Below are positions 11,131-24,765 of a stretch of 64,000 nt of DNA, piece after piece. This stretch comes from Andrena cerasifolii (lineage: Eukaryota > Arthropoda > Insecta > Hymenoptera > Andrenidae), in NCBI RefSeq assembly GCF_050908995.1, contig NC_135125.1:15587011-15651010 (forward strand), in the 5' to 3' direction. The first letter of the stretch is position 1; each line of letters starts with the position of its first letter. Position numbers and translations under genes: made by a program. The notes beneath the pieces are model-generated. The model ran no database searches. It was not told where the DNA came from and saw only the letters and a program-made list of their open reading frames with translations.

Positions 11131-14100
11131 CAACGATCTCAAACGTTTCTATGGAATTCCTGATGCTTGAGCTGCTCGCAGTGTTTCACTTCGATTTTCG
11201 TATATCCCGATGGTTCCAGATTTTCGAACGGGCTGGATTCCATAGGAAAGTCGCGAATGGCGGCGAGCTTATCGCGGAGAAACCGCGGCCGTATCCAAAA
11301 CCGCGATACGGAAGAGCAAACACCGATAGGATATCCGCGAGCGCGGTTTCCGCACGGATGAACGAAGAATTTCTTTGTTCCCCTCTGCCGGGGAGTCGCT
11401 TTCCTTTCGCGAGGCACGAAAACCCCGCGAAAATTTACGGCCCCGCCGTGGTATCGACGAGGACTCGCTTCAACGCTCTCGCCGATAATTTTAAGGAACA
11501 TTCAGGCGAGACGGTGAAAAGCGAAACACTCCTCGCGGCATCTCAGCGCTATTCGCCTGTGAAAATGTCCCGCTGCTGGGGATTTAACCAAGCTGTTAAT
11601 GATTGATAAACGAACTTGGCATTGTCTTTAAAAATAACCGAGATATTACAGTTTAAGTGACGACGCGTCAGCCGATTTTGTTTGAATTTTCGAAACTTTA
11701 ACATTAAATATTTCCAAAACTATTTCACATAGATCGTTGAAATTCAGTATACTTTGTTTTTGCAAGGTTATCGACAAATGCTGTAATTTTTAGAGAATCG
11801 GTTAAATTAAATTTTTCATCTATTCGTTCTGACGTGGAATAGCTCATAGCTAGGTACCTTCCTTTTTTGTATATATTGTGCTGTCTGAAGAAGACGAGCT
11901 GCTATTTGAATATTCGCCGCGAATCGTTATCGTTAGCTTCCAACACTGACATATCGCTCGCATGATTAATATACAGACAGCTATCTACGTTAATTAATTC
12001 AGAGGCAGGCTCAACAAATTGTAAGTCGATGAGGGATTGACGAAGTAAGAGTAACTGTTCGAAAGAGTTTCAAGACTGTCTCGCGTCTGGAGGTAGACTC
12101 CCAGATTTTTCAGCATTTCTTGGCTTTGAGCTCGACATTTTTTAGATCCACCGATAAACTTCCGTCTGAAATATTTTTGCAGCAGTGGTAGTTCGGGGTC
12201 GAGTAGTCTGGTGTCGGAGTTATTGCGCCGTGCCCGCCACAAATCTCGATCCACCAGCTCGGGATCTAGATATCGCTGGGATATCCAGCACATCGGAACT
12301 CGCCTCCTTCTCTCGTTACTTCTCGTTACTTTCTGTAACGACTACCTACCATTGTCGATAAGTCTTTGCCGGGAGGGAAGAGTATAAGAATTACTACTAA
12401 AGAAGAAAGAAGCCAAGGAACTGTCTTCTCGCAATCGAGCATGTGAATCGTCTTCGAAACCCTGAATCTAATCACATCTTCCCAAAGATCCCAGAAACAA
12501 ACTAATACTATCCACCTAAACGCTGCTCCGCTCTTTCTTTCTCATTTAAAAAATAATCTCCTCAATCCGAAATGAATCAGACGCCTCAGAATGCAATCCC
12601 AGAATCGCAGCCAGGTGATTTCTCTTCGAGCACCGCGTTCCGCCGTGCCCGCGACTCGAAAATAAAAATCCGTCCCCATCGATGCGGCTGTAACAATCCG
12701 CGGGGACGGGGATTCATGAAATATCCATCCATTACAGCGTGACCCGGCGCGGTATCGATTCCGAAAGCGTAACAAAGCTCTCTGCCACCGTCGACGATAC
12801 GTTCCACGTGAAGGATCATCCCCCGAAGACGCTTTAAAATACCCCGACTGCCCCGGAGCGTTCCACTTCCCCGCAGACTGCCGGTCGCTTTTCCGTCTGC
12901 AAATTACTTTTCGCCTCTATTCTCGCCCTTATCAGAAGTTCGTCCCCGGGAACGCCGCGGCGCTCGCTGGATACCGCCAAGGGAAACCCCTTTTCCTTGG
13001 ATGGAGGGCGAGCCCAGGTCTGCTAGCCCCCGCGGGCGCGGCTTCCGATCGATCATCCCCGCCCACGTCCTTTTCCTTACGCTTTTCGCGATGGAAATCG
13101 CGGTCAGCCGGCTCTCGTCGTTCTCCAAAGGGGCCACCCCACCCTTCCCCTCCAACCCTTTTATTGGATACACCCGTCAAAGGGGTTTTTCGCGGAACCG
13201 CGTCGAAAACTGCCGCAACCCTTTCGCCTAGAACGCCTTTCAGGCGGCCGCTCGTTAAACCCGGGCTCCTTTTGTGCGGCCCGTGTCAACTACTTGACGC
13301 TGGCCCCCCTTTAACGCGGTAATTGAAATTACGCTCGATGGTCCTTTTTCCGCGGCCCGTTTCCCATTGTACCGCGGCCCACCCCGCCCGATGTTCGGCC
13401 GGTGGAAGCGGGTTTCCTTGCGCGGAAAAGTTCGGGGAAATCGCGCGAAGTTTCGGATCCCGTTGGTGCCTCGAATACGCTTCAAACACCGCTCGGCGTC
13501 GGGACTTTGATGTGGAAAGGAAGACCAAGTTTGCTTCGAGTATACTAGTTTTTTTCTTATGGCGGTGGAGCCTGCTGCGATTAGGCTTGGTTATGCGATT
13601 TCTCTTTGGCTGCAGTGGCGCGCTGGGAGACGGCGAGAAGATTCTTGTCGGGAACTTTGAAATGCAAGGACCCGCATAGCTCCGCCATTAATATAGACTG
13701 AGAATTACCCGCAGCAGTGCGATTCCTATTAAAATCCATGTAAAAAATTACCTCTTTCATGGCGCAGCTCTGCGGCAAGCGGATTCAGGGCGGTATACGC
13801 GCACTTGCCGCGTTCGAGGAACAGAAAGAGAATTATTATACGAAACTGGACCCCAGAGAAATAAGTGGAGGAGCCACGGTTGCCGGGTTTTAATTCGAAA
13901 TAAAAAAATATTCGCGGAATTAATTCCAGACTGCGCTCACCGCCGGGTGGGGAGCAGAGGGGGGGAAATAAAACGTTTCCAAGACACGGACCCGATCGAT
14001 ACCTTCTTCTCATGCAACGGGACGCACCCCTGCATCGAGGAGGGGTGGCAGCCGGCTCTATGAACGCCAACTTTCGACCGCTTCCGTATTCCTTCCGATA

Positions 14101-16516
14101 CCGATGCTCCCGTATCGAAATTTCCCATCCACGCGTCCCTGCTTAAAAGCTTCCGGGTGCCTGCGGCGTATCCACGTCGATACCGTGTACACTGACACAT
14201 CCGGCGTCGTAAAAAAGAAAACGTTCAACCGTTTAGCGAATAGGGAATCCATTAACGGTGGAAGGGATCGCCGTCCCTTTCTCCAATTACTACCAATCAT
14301 TCTACTTATACCCATCCAACAATTCGAATTGTAGGAGTAGCTTCGGTCCAAGGCAGGAAGTAACTGTGAAGAAATAAAAAATTGGTAGACGAACTCTGAA
14401 ATTGGAAGAATAATGCGCGACGAGTGTTTCGCAAAGTGTTCCGTCTGCTGTCTGTCCAATAATTCCACGTACCACTTGCTCGACGATCGTGGCCAATTCT
14501 TCCCCTCGAGTGCGAGCTGTGCTCCGTCAGATTTGCTTCGTCAATAACAGCCCCGTTCTCGAGTAACCTATTTCAGACATCCAACCCGAGGAGGAGACTC
14601 GCCGCGGCGAAGTTTTAGTGAGAGAAACTGACGTAATAAACGAACGTCTTGCAGCTAGACCTGACGAAGTTCTTCCTCTTCGTTGCCATGTACCTTTCTA
14701 GATAATAACTATCGATTTAGGGGATCGATCTCTCCGTTGGAGAACACTCGATATCTAGGACGAAGCCTGCGCGGCCCTCCCCCCGGAACGTTACCAGGAT
14801 AAGCTCACCTAGAGAGCAGCGGACGTGTTCTCGAGACCTGTTTACGTAAGTGTGAATAAGACGTGCCGCATTCTAACGGTGATCTATTTACGTCCCCTGC
14901 TCTACGAGATCCCGAACAGACCTAATTTTATATTCGGAGCAAAAACTCCGGCACCACTGCCAAGTGGAGCTCTAACAATCGACTCCTCCTCGGCTACCTC
15001 AGCTGCTTCGTGCGCTAACATCTAGTATCGTCCAGATTTCTCGGCTCCACGTCCAAGGGAAGGTTCTCTACCCTACGTTCGATGGAATTCTGTGTCTTTG
15101 ACTACCGAGTCGAAGGTCTTTAACCGCGTTGAGAATTTCTCTCACGCAACACGATCGTCTTTTGAATTCTGATTCAGTGACATTCGTCTGTTTGCATCGT
15201 CACAGAAATCTGAATTATTATCCCGCCTGAATAAGTACGTTCAAGTGGGAAACAGAGAATTCAGTCTCGCACGCTCGAGACGAAGCAGAAATAGATGTCC
15301 ATTGATGTTTGAACTAAAAAGTATCGCTATTCACTCGACAGCAGCCATTCAATTTGAAATGATTTGCTATTGAAAGCGCAGCCAAGAGCACAAAATAGGC
15401 AAAACTTTTGTCATCGGGCGTACGAAATCTCGTGCGGAAGTTGGGGACGGTCCTGTGCCGGCCGGAAACCACCGAAACACAGCGGAATCGTCGTTTCCTA
15501 TGGTTTCCCATCGCGTTTTCGGCTTAAAGCTCCCCTTTGTAATTGGATCGTTGAAACAAAAGAACGGGGGTAAAGTTTGGGGATGGTGAGAGGATTAATG
15601 CTCCCCGCAAAGAGAGCTTTGGAAGCTCCGGTAGGAAGGGAAACGCGACAACGAGCCCTCCAAGGATTTCTGTTGACAGAGGAAGGAATAAGCTACGATT
15701 TCAGGCATCGATTAAATGGGAGTGACTGAAATAAAATATCAAGGATTCGTTCTCTGCATCCACAATACCATCGGTCGTTTCTCCCGTCACATTTTCTGTC
15801 ACTCGTGTCGGTTCGTCCAGTTACAATAAATTAATTCAACTTATCGATAACGTTATCGTTAGCCAGCGCCTCTAATTGACAAGCTTCGGCCTCGGTTTGG
15901 CGTTTGGCAAAGTGCAATGGTTGTTACGCACCCGAATGCAATTATTTATCGACCCATGAAAATAGAATACTCGCGGTCGAGCTATATATAATCGTCGGCT
16001 GACAAATTCGAGCCAGAAACACGAATTCGATGCAGCCATTAATAATGACGAATGAGCTGGCCCTCCTTAGTCATCGTTCGGATACGAGTTAATATCAACA
16101 AACGTCGAAACGAAGCGGCAGGATTACGGAATCGGATTACCTAGCTAGCGTGCACTGTTCCAAGGAAAACGAACAAAATTATTCGTGTTGCAACAAGAAT
16201 AAATAATTCTGTTCCGGGAGAAATCCTTAACGGGACAATGAATCAATCAAACATCGAATTGGAAGTGGGATAAAATTGGATAGGTACCTTCGATGACCTG
16301 CCGATCCTTTCGTTATCAGTAATTACTCTCCAGACATCAGAAGAAAACGTGGGAATCACGAAGAACTATCATTACCACGATGCGCCGCAAAATCTCTTGC
16401 AGGGTGGCTTGACAAATAGTCGTCGACGCAGATAACCATGTACAATCTGTCTATCCCACAGAAGTAATTACAATTTAAAGCGCCTAACCTTTAACATAAC
16501 GCGTCCGAAGTGTTAA
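11131..16516. other. Unassigned non-coding sequence
   Basis: About 5.4 kb without a supported gene. Open frames of 60-151 codons exist on both strands and largely overlap one another. The minus-strand 99-codon frame at 11994-12293 has a protein-like look but neither splice sites nor a recognised family. Donor-like CAG|GTAGGT (minus, near 10788) and GTAAGT (+, near 14840) occur without convincing exons. Confidence 0.4.
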
Positions 16517-16791
16517 CACTATTCCTACCGACACTTCACGTGTACCTATTCCTACCGCGACCGGTCAAATGACCTGTCTTTAGCGCAACTTATACTTTTT
16601 AATATAGAATGAAGATAATAGCCAATTTGACAATATAAAAATATAATTTCTTTTATTCAGAAGTATATCATGTACATACGTATATTTGAGGAAATTCGTG
16701 AAGTTTAAAGGCGATTCAATTACGACGCACAGAGGAAACTCTAATCGAAATTTTAAAAACGGTCATTTGACCGGTTGTGGTAGGAATAGTG
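16517..16791. mobile_element. TTAA-flanked non-autonomous element, piggyBac-like
   Basis: A 275-bp element flanked on both sides by TTAA (16513-16516 and 16792-16795), the target duplication typical of piggyBac transposons. Both ends begin with the inverted 13-mer CACTATTCCTACC. The subterminal ACCGGTCAAATGACC (left) is matched by the inverted copy near 16770-16785 on the right. The left end is longer because ATTCCTACC occurs twice, at 16521 and 16548, a 27-bp offset. The interior is AT-rich and has no transposase, so movement would have depended on an enzyme encoded elsewhere. The family is inferred from TTAA and the inverted repeats. Confidence 0.85.
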
Positions 16792-19700
16792 TTAATTATC
16801 TTCGGCGAACTTAAAAAGAAACACCTTGTCGCGTGGAACTTTATGAGCGAGAAATAGGAAAACCCGTTGCGTTGCCGGTTTATTGGTCAGCAGGGAAGTT
16901 GCTTGGCCATCCAGCGCGCAAACACCCAACAACAAGCGCCATACGCGACGCCATAAAACGGTGGATTCGTCGCGCGAATTCTCCTGAACGTCGATTAGTC
17001 TCGGTGGCGAGGCATTTTCGCGACGCAATACGCTGTAAAATTTATCAGTCGGGATCTTAATCGCGATAGCGTCTCTCTGGCACGCCAAACGACCGCGGTA
17101 ATAAATCGTTTCTTCCGCGTCCCTACACGCGGAGTCGTCTACTTTCGAAGACGGAGGGGCTGTGACGGACCTATATCACTTGCGCGCCAACCACTCGGCG
17201 GACGCATCAGAAAATCGAGAATTATCCACGAACTTTAGCCGAATGGGGTCGAAAAGAAGGCGCACTCCGACTTAAGTTAGCTACTTGAAAGCGTCGACGG
17301 ATGGATTCGGTGATTCCTGGGAGTTTATGGATCGTATCTCAATGCTATAATACAGGGGACTGCTTTAATTGGAGTGCATTGGATAAAGCCACTTCACTAA
17401 TTAAAAAATTGTACGAGAGATGCTGTTACATAGTGATTTCTATTGAATTCGTAAGAACTTACTCATAGGGGGAATCTCGTGGGGTTGCAGGTTTCGTTCT
17501 CGAAAAGTTTCCAAGGTAATTGTTAAAGTTCCTTACCTGCAACATAGAGAATGGAATAAAGGTGAGACATGCATGGTGAATAAAGAGAGACGGAGGTAGT
17601 TTAGCCCAGCCACACTAGGTAGTACCGCTTCAATAATATTCACAATTAACGAGACAGAACCTCTCGGCATCGCACACTGCAGTCACTTCGTAATTACTGT
17701 CGACTCGCTCCACTTACATTTGTGCCCGGACGGAATGTATTCAACAAGAAGGTATTGAACCAATAACTGAGCATGGTTCCCAGCGAAACGCTGACATTAA
17801 CAGACACTGGGTGTAGGATCTATTCTCGTCGAGGTCGGCTAAGTTTAGAGAATTCGAGAACGTTTACCTAATACAGAGCTAAGCAGCGGCCGCGATATCG
17901 ACGAAACACGAAATTTGGCCAGACATCCCGTAAGCCCCGAGCCTTTATTCGCCCGTAATTGCGGCACGATTCACTTGGCAGTGATTTCGTTCTGGCTGGT
18001 ACTCAGCTCTTCACCCAAACACTACCGAACGGAATCTTTTCGATTATCGCCGCTTACATGGCGTTTGCTACCTATTAAACAGTAAACCAACCCCCTCCAG
18101 GTATCAAGCGTACGCAACACTTTCTTAAAACACTTGTTCGCTGCGCGCTTTCTCAAACTCCGTGGAGAAATGACGTACGCCCATAAACGAGGATATCAAA
18201 CAGATAGCGGGTCATTCCTTTCTTGTGACGCAACGTTCGCGCTTCAAAAAAATATTGGAAAAAATTATCAACGTTGGGTAAGACTTTCGAGCGGCCGAGC
18301 TTCTCCATGGAGAACTTCTTTCTCCAGTCGGTTATCGCCGCGCGACGGATTTTTATCTAGCGCGACGCGAGATAACGAGGAACAGGACGGTGGAAGTGAC
18401 TCGATGGGCATTCACGGCAGGTTTCCATTAATTAACGATCCGCTGTTGCGCGGCTGTCGTTAAGCTGATTCAAACGGCACGCTGGAACGATTCGTCAGGA
18501 TGCACGAGGCTTGACCTTTCGCGTCCACGCTCGCAAAATGCTTCATAAGAATTATGGTCGGCAGTAAATTAACATGTCCAGGGGGAAAATAATTGCTTTC
18601 CGGGGGGCAGGCTGTTGCGTTACGCTGGTCGACGTTGAAAAGGATCGACTCTAAAGATTCACGAAGATGGACTTTTTAGCGAGAGAGATCGCGTCTGAGG
18701 GTCATCGGGGGCGAAATGTTTGAGCGAAGGGAGCATATGTTATATTCGTTGATAGCTGGTGGTTCAACGATCGCCTATCGATAGGAGGCTCTTGGGCCCT
18801 CGTTTGCTTTATATTGTTTGCCTTGGATGTGGAATTCCTCTGTGTTTCATAGGTGTTTGTCGATGCAGCGATGGGTCGACTGGCGTGGAAGCCTTAGCTG
18901 AGTTGTGGATTGAGTTTAGCGATTCCTCTCGGTTGCTTCTTTTCGTTTCGGGTTGAAATGGAAGTTTGGGATGTGGACCAAAGTTGGCCAAGTGGATAGC
19001 AGCTGTGTAGCAACTCCAAGTTAGCTGTGAGTCAAGTTACAGCAGATACAGCTTTGCAGAGTACTGTTTTGTACTATTTCGATTTAATTTATTTGAAGTC
19101 TGTGGGTCCTAATAGTGCGCGATAAGTGACAGGATTCTTTAGGATATCAGCTTTCGAAGACTATCTTTCACTATCCGAGCCCCTGGCCCAGAAGTTTATT
19201 ATTTCATCTCACAACTGACAACATGGGCTGTTTTAATAAATACATTGAATATTGATAGCCGATGGTCCGATGTCTTCAAGGCAACAGGCCCCATTACACG
19301 AGCCTTTTCGCATGCAAATATCTCAATGAAATAATTACGCCTTAAATTTGCATGTAATTATTCGCGACAAATTATCAGCCGTGTAACGTGTCGGAGACAA
19401 TTCGCCACATGCGTTTGCCATTCAGAGTTTCTAAAGAACTGTCCCTGAAGCGACGAGGCCATTCGCTGCCCCGTTTGCTCCCGAGCGAACGATTCCAAAA
19501 ATTCTGAACGCAAAATTGTCGGAATTCTTCCTGCTCCCAAAAACTGTTTTCAAGCTAAACGGGTGTCAGCAGCTAAATACTTCGGTGCAACGCATGTGTC
19601 AAGAAAGAGTACGTAGGTGCATATTTCGTGGGTTTTCAAGCAAATAAGGATATAAATAAAAGTTGACGTTTACGAGTACGGCGGGAATAAAACAGGTTCG

Positions 19701-20529
19701 ACAGGTAATGCATTCAGCAGATGCTAATGAAAGCAATGATAATTTCATCCTTCGGGTCATGGAAAAGTATCGGTGAATTAAAGTAACATCGAAACTAAAT
19801 GTGGGAGAATCGTACTATCTGACAGTTGTACAGTGAAAAGCATTATAGGGGAAGAAGATCCAGGCTTATTACCCGAATTCCACGAAATTAGCGTGAAAAG
19901 TGTGCGCTCTATAACCTCGCAAGCATCCCGCGATAACGGGCGATGAACAGAGATGAAAGAAGTCGCGACAGATGTCAATTTCCACGATGACGCGGGTTCC
20001 ACCGATAACGGCGCTAACAGGAGCAACAATTATTCCGTTCTCCAGTTTCTTCTTCCTCCCCTCTTGACGTTCCAATTAATTCCCACCCGCGAATCAATTA
20101 AAAGTAACGTTTTTATCCCCCGGACCTAACCCAGGCTCGTAATTCAACGCGATGTTCGGATAGTACTTGACGGACTTAATTCTCTCTAATAACATACAAC
20201 GTTCGTCGAATTTCCTTCGTAATACGATCATGCTACCCCTCTTCGAGGAAATTGCAGTGCTAAAAAGGAGTCGCTGCCACGTTCTACAGGAAACAAGCCC
20301 CTGTATCTACTATTCAGATCAGATAGGAATGACCTCAAGCTGAAAAGATTAACAACACTGGAAACTTCTGAAATGATTTCTACACCTACATCCTCCAGTT
20401 CGTACGTCCATTAATCCCACTCCGATAACCAAGTCAATCTCCCGCAAATCACAAAAAGCTCCGAGGAGCAGCGTTACCGTGGCTATTCCGATCAGATAAG
20501 GATAACGAAAGAATCACGATTTCGACTTG

Positions 20530-20755
20530 AAGCGCGAGAGAGGGGGTGGGAATGTAGGGGGAGCGCGAGGGAAAGAGTGAAGTTTGAAGAAAGCAAAGAG
20601 AAACACGACGACGGGCATTCGCCAGCGCGAGATAACCCCTGCAGGTTAAAGGGTTGCGGTTCACGATCGATGCTATCACGAAATTGGGATCGTGGGCGCG
20701 CGATACCGTCTCTGATAACGTTCCAACGCCCCCACGCTCGCCCCACCCCCCCCCC
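20530..20755 (+). repeat. Purine-rich block and C10 homopolymer
   Basis: The + strand at about 20530-20608 is dominated by A and G (GAGAGAGGGGGTGGG and similar words). About 130 bp on, a cytosine run of ten follows at 20746-20755. Low-complexity sequence. Confidence 0.6.
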
Positions 20756-23108
20756 ACATGCCTCCCTCTTCCTCGTGGCGATATCAGTATCCGGCTGTCC
20801 TTGTCTGGCGCGGATCGCGGCTGCGTAATATCGCTCGACGACGTTAATCGCGATAGAGCCGTTATATATCGCGATAACCGCGGTGCGTGCACGCGCGTCA
20901 AGTGCCGCGATAAACTTCTGCTCGGACGGATAATTTCCTAAGCGTCCACCGCCAGGCCCTCTCTTTCTCTGCTCGCGGAGATTTTCACGGGTATTTTCCA
21001 ACGAAACCGCGAACCTCGTAATTTTTCGGACACCCTTTGCAGATTTCTCAGAAACGGTACAGTGCACTTATCCGAATCATCTTTGTGTACACTTCGGACG
21101 TAGATCGTACATAGTGTTTCGGTCCCAAAGAAGGTGGACAGGGATTTTAAATTGAACACTACAAGCTTGCAAGGTTTGGAGCTGTTGGAGGGAAGTTTGA
21201 TAAGGCGACGCCGTGTTTATCGAAGTAATTACACGATTTCGCGCTTCTCGTCGTTCGTTAAGAGCATTATCAGTCTACGGTTATTTATCTGCACGCGAGA
21301 TCGTTGTAATCTTCTTGATAATTCTTCGTGATTACTCTGCACTTAAAAGTTCCGCCAGATAAGGGGAATGTGAATAGCTGGTTACGAAATTTGCGAGGCA
21401 CAGCGTGAAACGTTACCATCTCGTCTGGGGGCATGCAGAACCGAGGCAGAGAATTTCGGCACGGGGCGAACGGTCGCCCGAACATGTTCTATTAGCGGCA
21501 TTAAGTTTTGCATCGTTAGCGCGGTTGCACGAATATCCAGCACAAGTGGGATCCCGCGACACTCTAGCCGATAACGGGTCCCACGAAACTCCCGATCGAT
21601 TTATCAGCGGCCTGGCTCGCCGTGTTTCCTGAGAACCGTCGATAACGCTCGCCACGTTAATATCCGCGCGTTTCGCTTTTTACGGTCGCTTTTTAATCCC
21701 GACGCCCGGCCGTAATTCGCCTGCGCTCGGCCAGCTGCGAAATCGCCAGCGCAACTGGACGAAAACGACGGTTATCGGGCGAGCAAGCGAAGTGGGGAGA
21801 AGGGAACGATCGATGATCGTGACGTGTCGCGTATGAACCAACCTTTCCAACGAAAGTCACTGCCATCGGATGGAATTCGAGTAGATTTTAAGGTATTCGC
21901 ACCCACGTGTCACTGCAGTGGCGAAATTTCTTCATTCCTGGATTAGGCCCGACGAGAGCGCTGTAATCCTTGACTTGTTCCACTTACAGTGGCTCCTTTG
22001 GTCGCGCTGGACCACTGCTTTCGCTTATCAAAATTCGTGCATGGAGTTTTGTTATAAACCGAGAGCAAGCTAGCAGGGTTTTCGATGCAGGAATATTTAA
22101 CTACCGTCGAGGGGAAGTGTTTTGATAATCAGCTTTTAGTGGGTGTTTCTAGCGTTTGCCTGTCAACGATCATGGTAGAGTTTAAGTTATCTGCGGATTT
22201 TTATCGAACGCGAGATTTGACAAGCCCCCGGAGCACGAGCTCCTAGAATAATCTTCGGCCATTAAATTCGATCATCGATAGAAATCGTGCTACATCCGCG
22301 TTGCGCGTAGGTCTGTAATTACTGAAACTCTTGCAGCGGCCTTCTTTGTGTGTCGACTTAGGCCGCGGCGAGGCCGGGGCAGGGAAAGGCTTCGTTTTAT
22401 ACCCGACAGCGAAGCACCTGGCCTGGCTATAGGCCGATAATGCTTATGCACGGCTTGCTTCGACCACTTTGAACTTGGAGGGTCGTGTGAATCGTATGGA
22501 AAACAGGGTAGTAGGTCGCTGGAGTCGCTGCTACGGTTACACGTTTCGCGGCACCACGCTCGCGTATTCTTTACCGAGAATTTCCCTCCGCTTTATCCGC
22601 TGATCCACTTTTACTTTTACGCGACGTCGGATCGATCGTGGGACACTTTGATGGCGGCACATTTAAAGCACTGTACATTTGTTTACCTCGTCAATTAAAA
22701 TGAAATGGACATCATGAACTGGGAAGTTACAATGGAATAATTATAATTGCAGATTAATATTCGAAACGCCAGTAAGATAATTGTTGGAGTTAGCGCGATT
22801 GCCTTGGTGCACGGAAGTCTGTATCAATCGAAACGTAACTAGATTAAAAAAAATGGCCATCGGTAGGGTTAATTTCTGGCTCCCTGACTCTCACGTTCGA
22901 GGTTGCTCTTCGAACATGAAAATGGGAACAAAGGCGGCCGTGTCGCGTAACCTTAACGAAACGTTTCACCGTGGAAAAGAATAGTGGCCCGTGTGTTCGC
23001 ACGAAGCATCGCGAAAGTCTCGTAATTTCGATGGCGCGAGCACGCGGCCAAGCGGAGCGATAAAACAAGGCGAAATTGCCAAAGCAAACACTGCTCGTCG
23101 ACACGTGG

Positions 23109-23136
23109 ACGCGTGCGCGCACGTACACACGCGCGC
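23109..23136 (+). repeat. Alternating purine-pyrimidine tract
   Basis: Twenty-eight consecutive bases of strict purine/pyrimidine alternation, made of CG, CA and TA steps (for example GCGTGCGCGCACGTACACAC). Such tracts are prone to left-handed DNA in principle. No function is implied by the sequence alone. Confidence 0.7.
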
Positions 23137-24430
23137 TTATTCAGGCGAGGGTTAAAATTACGCTCAACTACAGGGCAACTCGAGATTCGTTTGGCAACCC
23201 TGTCATTTTCTGGAGAGCCCTTAACGAGCCCCGGTCCCTCTGCCTTCCTCTTCATCGTGCTACCCTCGAAAAATGCAACCCCTCTTGACTCTGGACGCGA
23301 GGCTCAAGGTGAAATAAAAGCTGTTACACCCGGTAACGAGCTCGGAACAAGCAATAACGTCTCATGGAAATTTATTACGGGTAAACAGCGGCGCGCATTC
23401 TTGGAGCCCCGTCGCTCATTCCCTCGCGATCGTGTTATACAATACGTCTAAAACAATTACAATTACGTTCGTTTTTTGCCGCCGACAGAAGGAGATAGCA
23501 ACCTTGTAATCGTTTTGCATTGAATACTCGCGCGATATGTCTATTCGTTCCTTCACTTTCCTGTTACAGGCTTTTGAACCCTTACCTAGACAACCTAGCT
23601 TCGACTTAATGTTAATCAAGAATTTATCAGCTCACAACTCACAAAGACATTTAACTTAATTCTTATTGGGAATTAAGTATCGAAGGTTCAAGCTTTTAAG
23701 TTAAATGCTCCTGTGACTAATTACACAAAAATGACAAGTGGTATCAGCTGAAGCCTGCTCTACCAATCAAAGATCACAGTGATCTCGAGAGAAGTGAAGT
23801 GCAGCATTAAATAATAAGTGTGTTCCTTTGATGGGCCATTACATAAAGTGCTGAAGCGCCGTTAAGATCGATTACACGTGGGAATTAATTTTCTGCGCGT
23901 AAATCCGGGAACGGGCGGGCGAGACTGGGAGGCTCGTAAAATATGGGACACACGAAATCGATCGGCGAAGATGAGCTCAGGTGATTTTTGCCAACAATAC
24001 GTACACGGCCTATAAAACCACACACAACAGATACCCCTCCCGACCGTGCTTGGCTTCGTTATATTGGATTCTGCGAATCAATAAACCTCGCTTGCGTCAC
24101 GACTACGGCGATCCTAATGCAACGCGGTTGCAACGCGCGCTTGAACGCTTCGGCACACAAAACGCCACTGTCCCGTGGTTCTGGTGGCTGGTTTTTATGC
24201 TGCAGAACAGATGGGACTTTTCATCGTGGAAACTGAAGATCCCATCGCTTTGTCTTGGAGACTCCTTTCTGAGCATTTTATGTACATTCGATCGGGATGA
24301 TACTGTTGGATGAAATACTTAATAAAGTATGGAAAGTAAAGTACTTGAAGCGACGCTGTCACTAGAGAATCCTACTTTGATTGATGGCTGCCAATACAAG
24401 CTTCGCCGATCATTTGATTGTAAGGATTAA

Positions 24431-24761
24431 CCCTCGGAAGACGAATGTTGGATATAGTCGCGTAAGACGAATGCAGGGTCAGTTTGACCCAGCAACATTT
24501 CTATGGTAAACGGGTTTCGCAAAAAAATTGAATATAAAATTAATTAATCCCACATAAATAGGTAATAAAAGAATGCATAAAAAAAATATTCACGTACATT
24601 TGATACATAAAATAGGCGTATCTCTTGTATGATTTTTACAAATAACGTTACTGCGATTTAGGCATCTTATACTATATTTTGCCATTGCCGTCACAAATGT
24701 AACATCGTGATCGACTTTGTCAGAGTTGGATCAAAATGACCCTGCATTCGTTGTACGGAGG
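24431..24761. mobile_element. TTAA-flanked non-autonomous element, piggyBac-like
   Basis: A 331-bp element flanked by TTAA at 24427-24430 and 24762-24765. The left end begins CCCTCGGAAGACGAATG; the inverted right end begins CCTCCGTACAACGAATGC. Subterminal GGGTCAGTTTGACCC on the left corresponds to GGGTCATTTTGATCC on the right. As in the element at 16517-16791, the left end carries a duplicated subterminal motif: AAGACGAATG at 24438 and again at 24464, a 26-bp offset. The interior is AT-rich and encodes nothing recognisable. Classified as piggyBac-like from TTAA duplication and inverted ends. Confidence 0.85.
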
Positions 24762-24765
24762 TTAA

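Larger units (their letters stand above)
16796..24426. other. Unassigned non-coding sequence
   Basis: About 7.6 kb without a supported gene. Possible isolated splice signals include CAG|GTAAGG on the minus strand near 17533-17541 and GG|GTAAGAC on + near 18281, but neither closes a convincing exon. It contains a purine-rich stretch with a C10 run at 20530-20755 and an alternating purine-pyrimidine tract at 23109-23136. The overlapping frames at 20449-21067 on the minus strand are antisense to similarly open + frames and look like chance. Confidence 0.4.

Noticed and set aside
11994..12293. 99-codon minus-strand frame with a protein-like composition
   Set aside because: No splice sites, no polyadenylation signal nearby and no family recognised; kept only as a note.
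20492..21067. 191-codon minus-strand frame
   Set aside because: Crosses the purine-rich and C10 low-complexity block and overlaps equally open frames on both strands.
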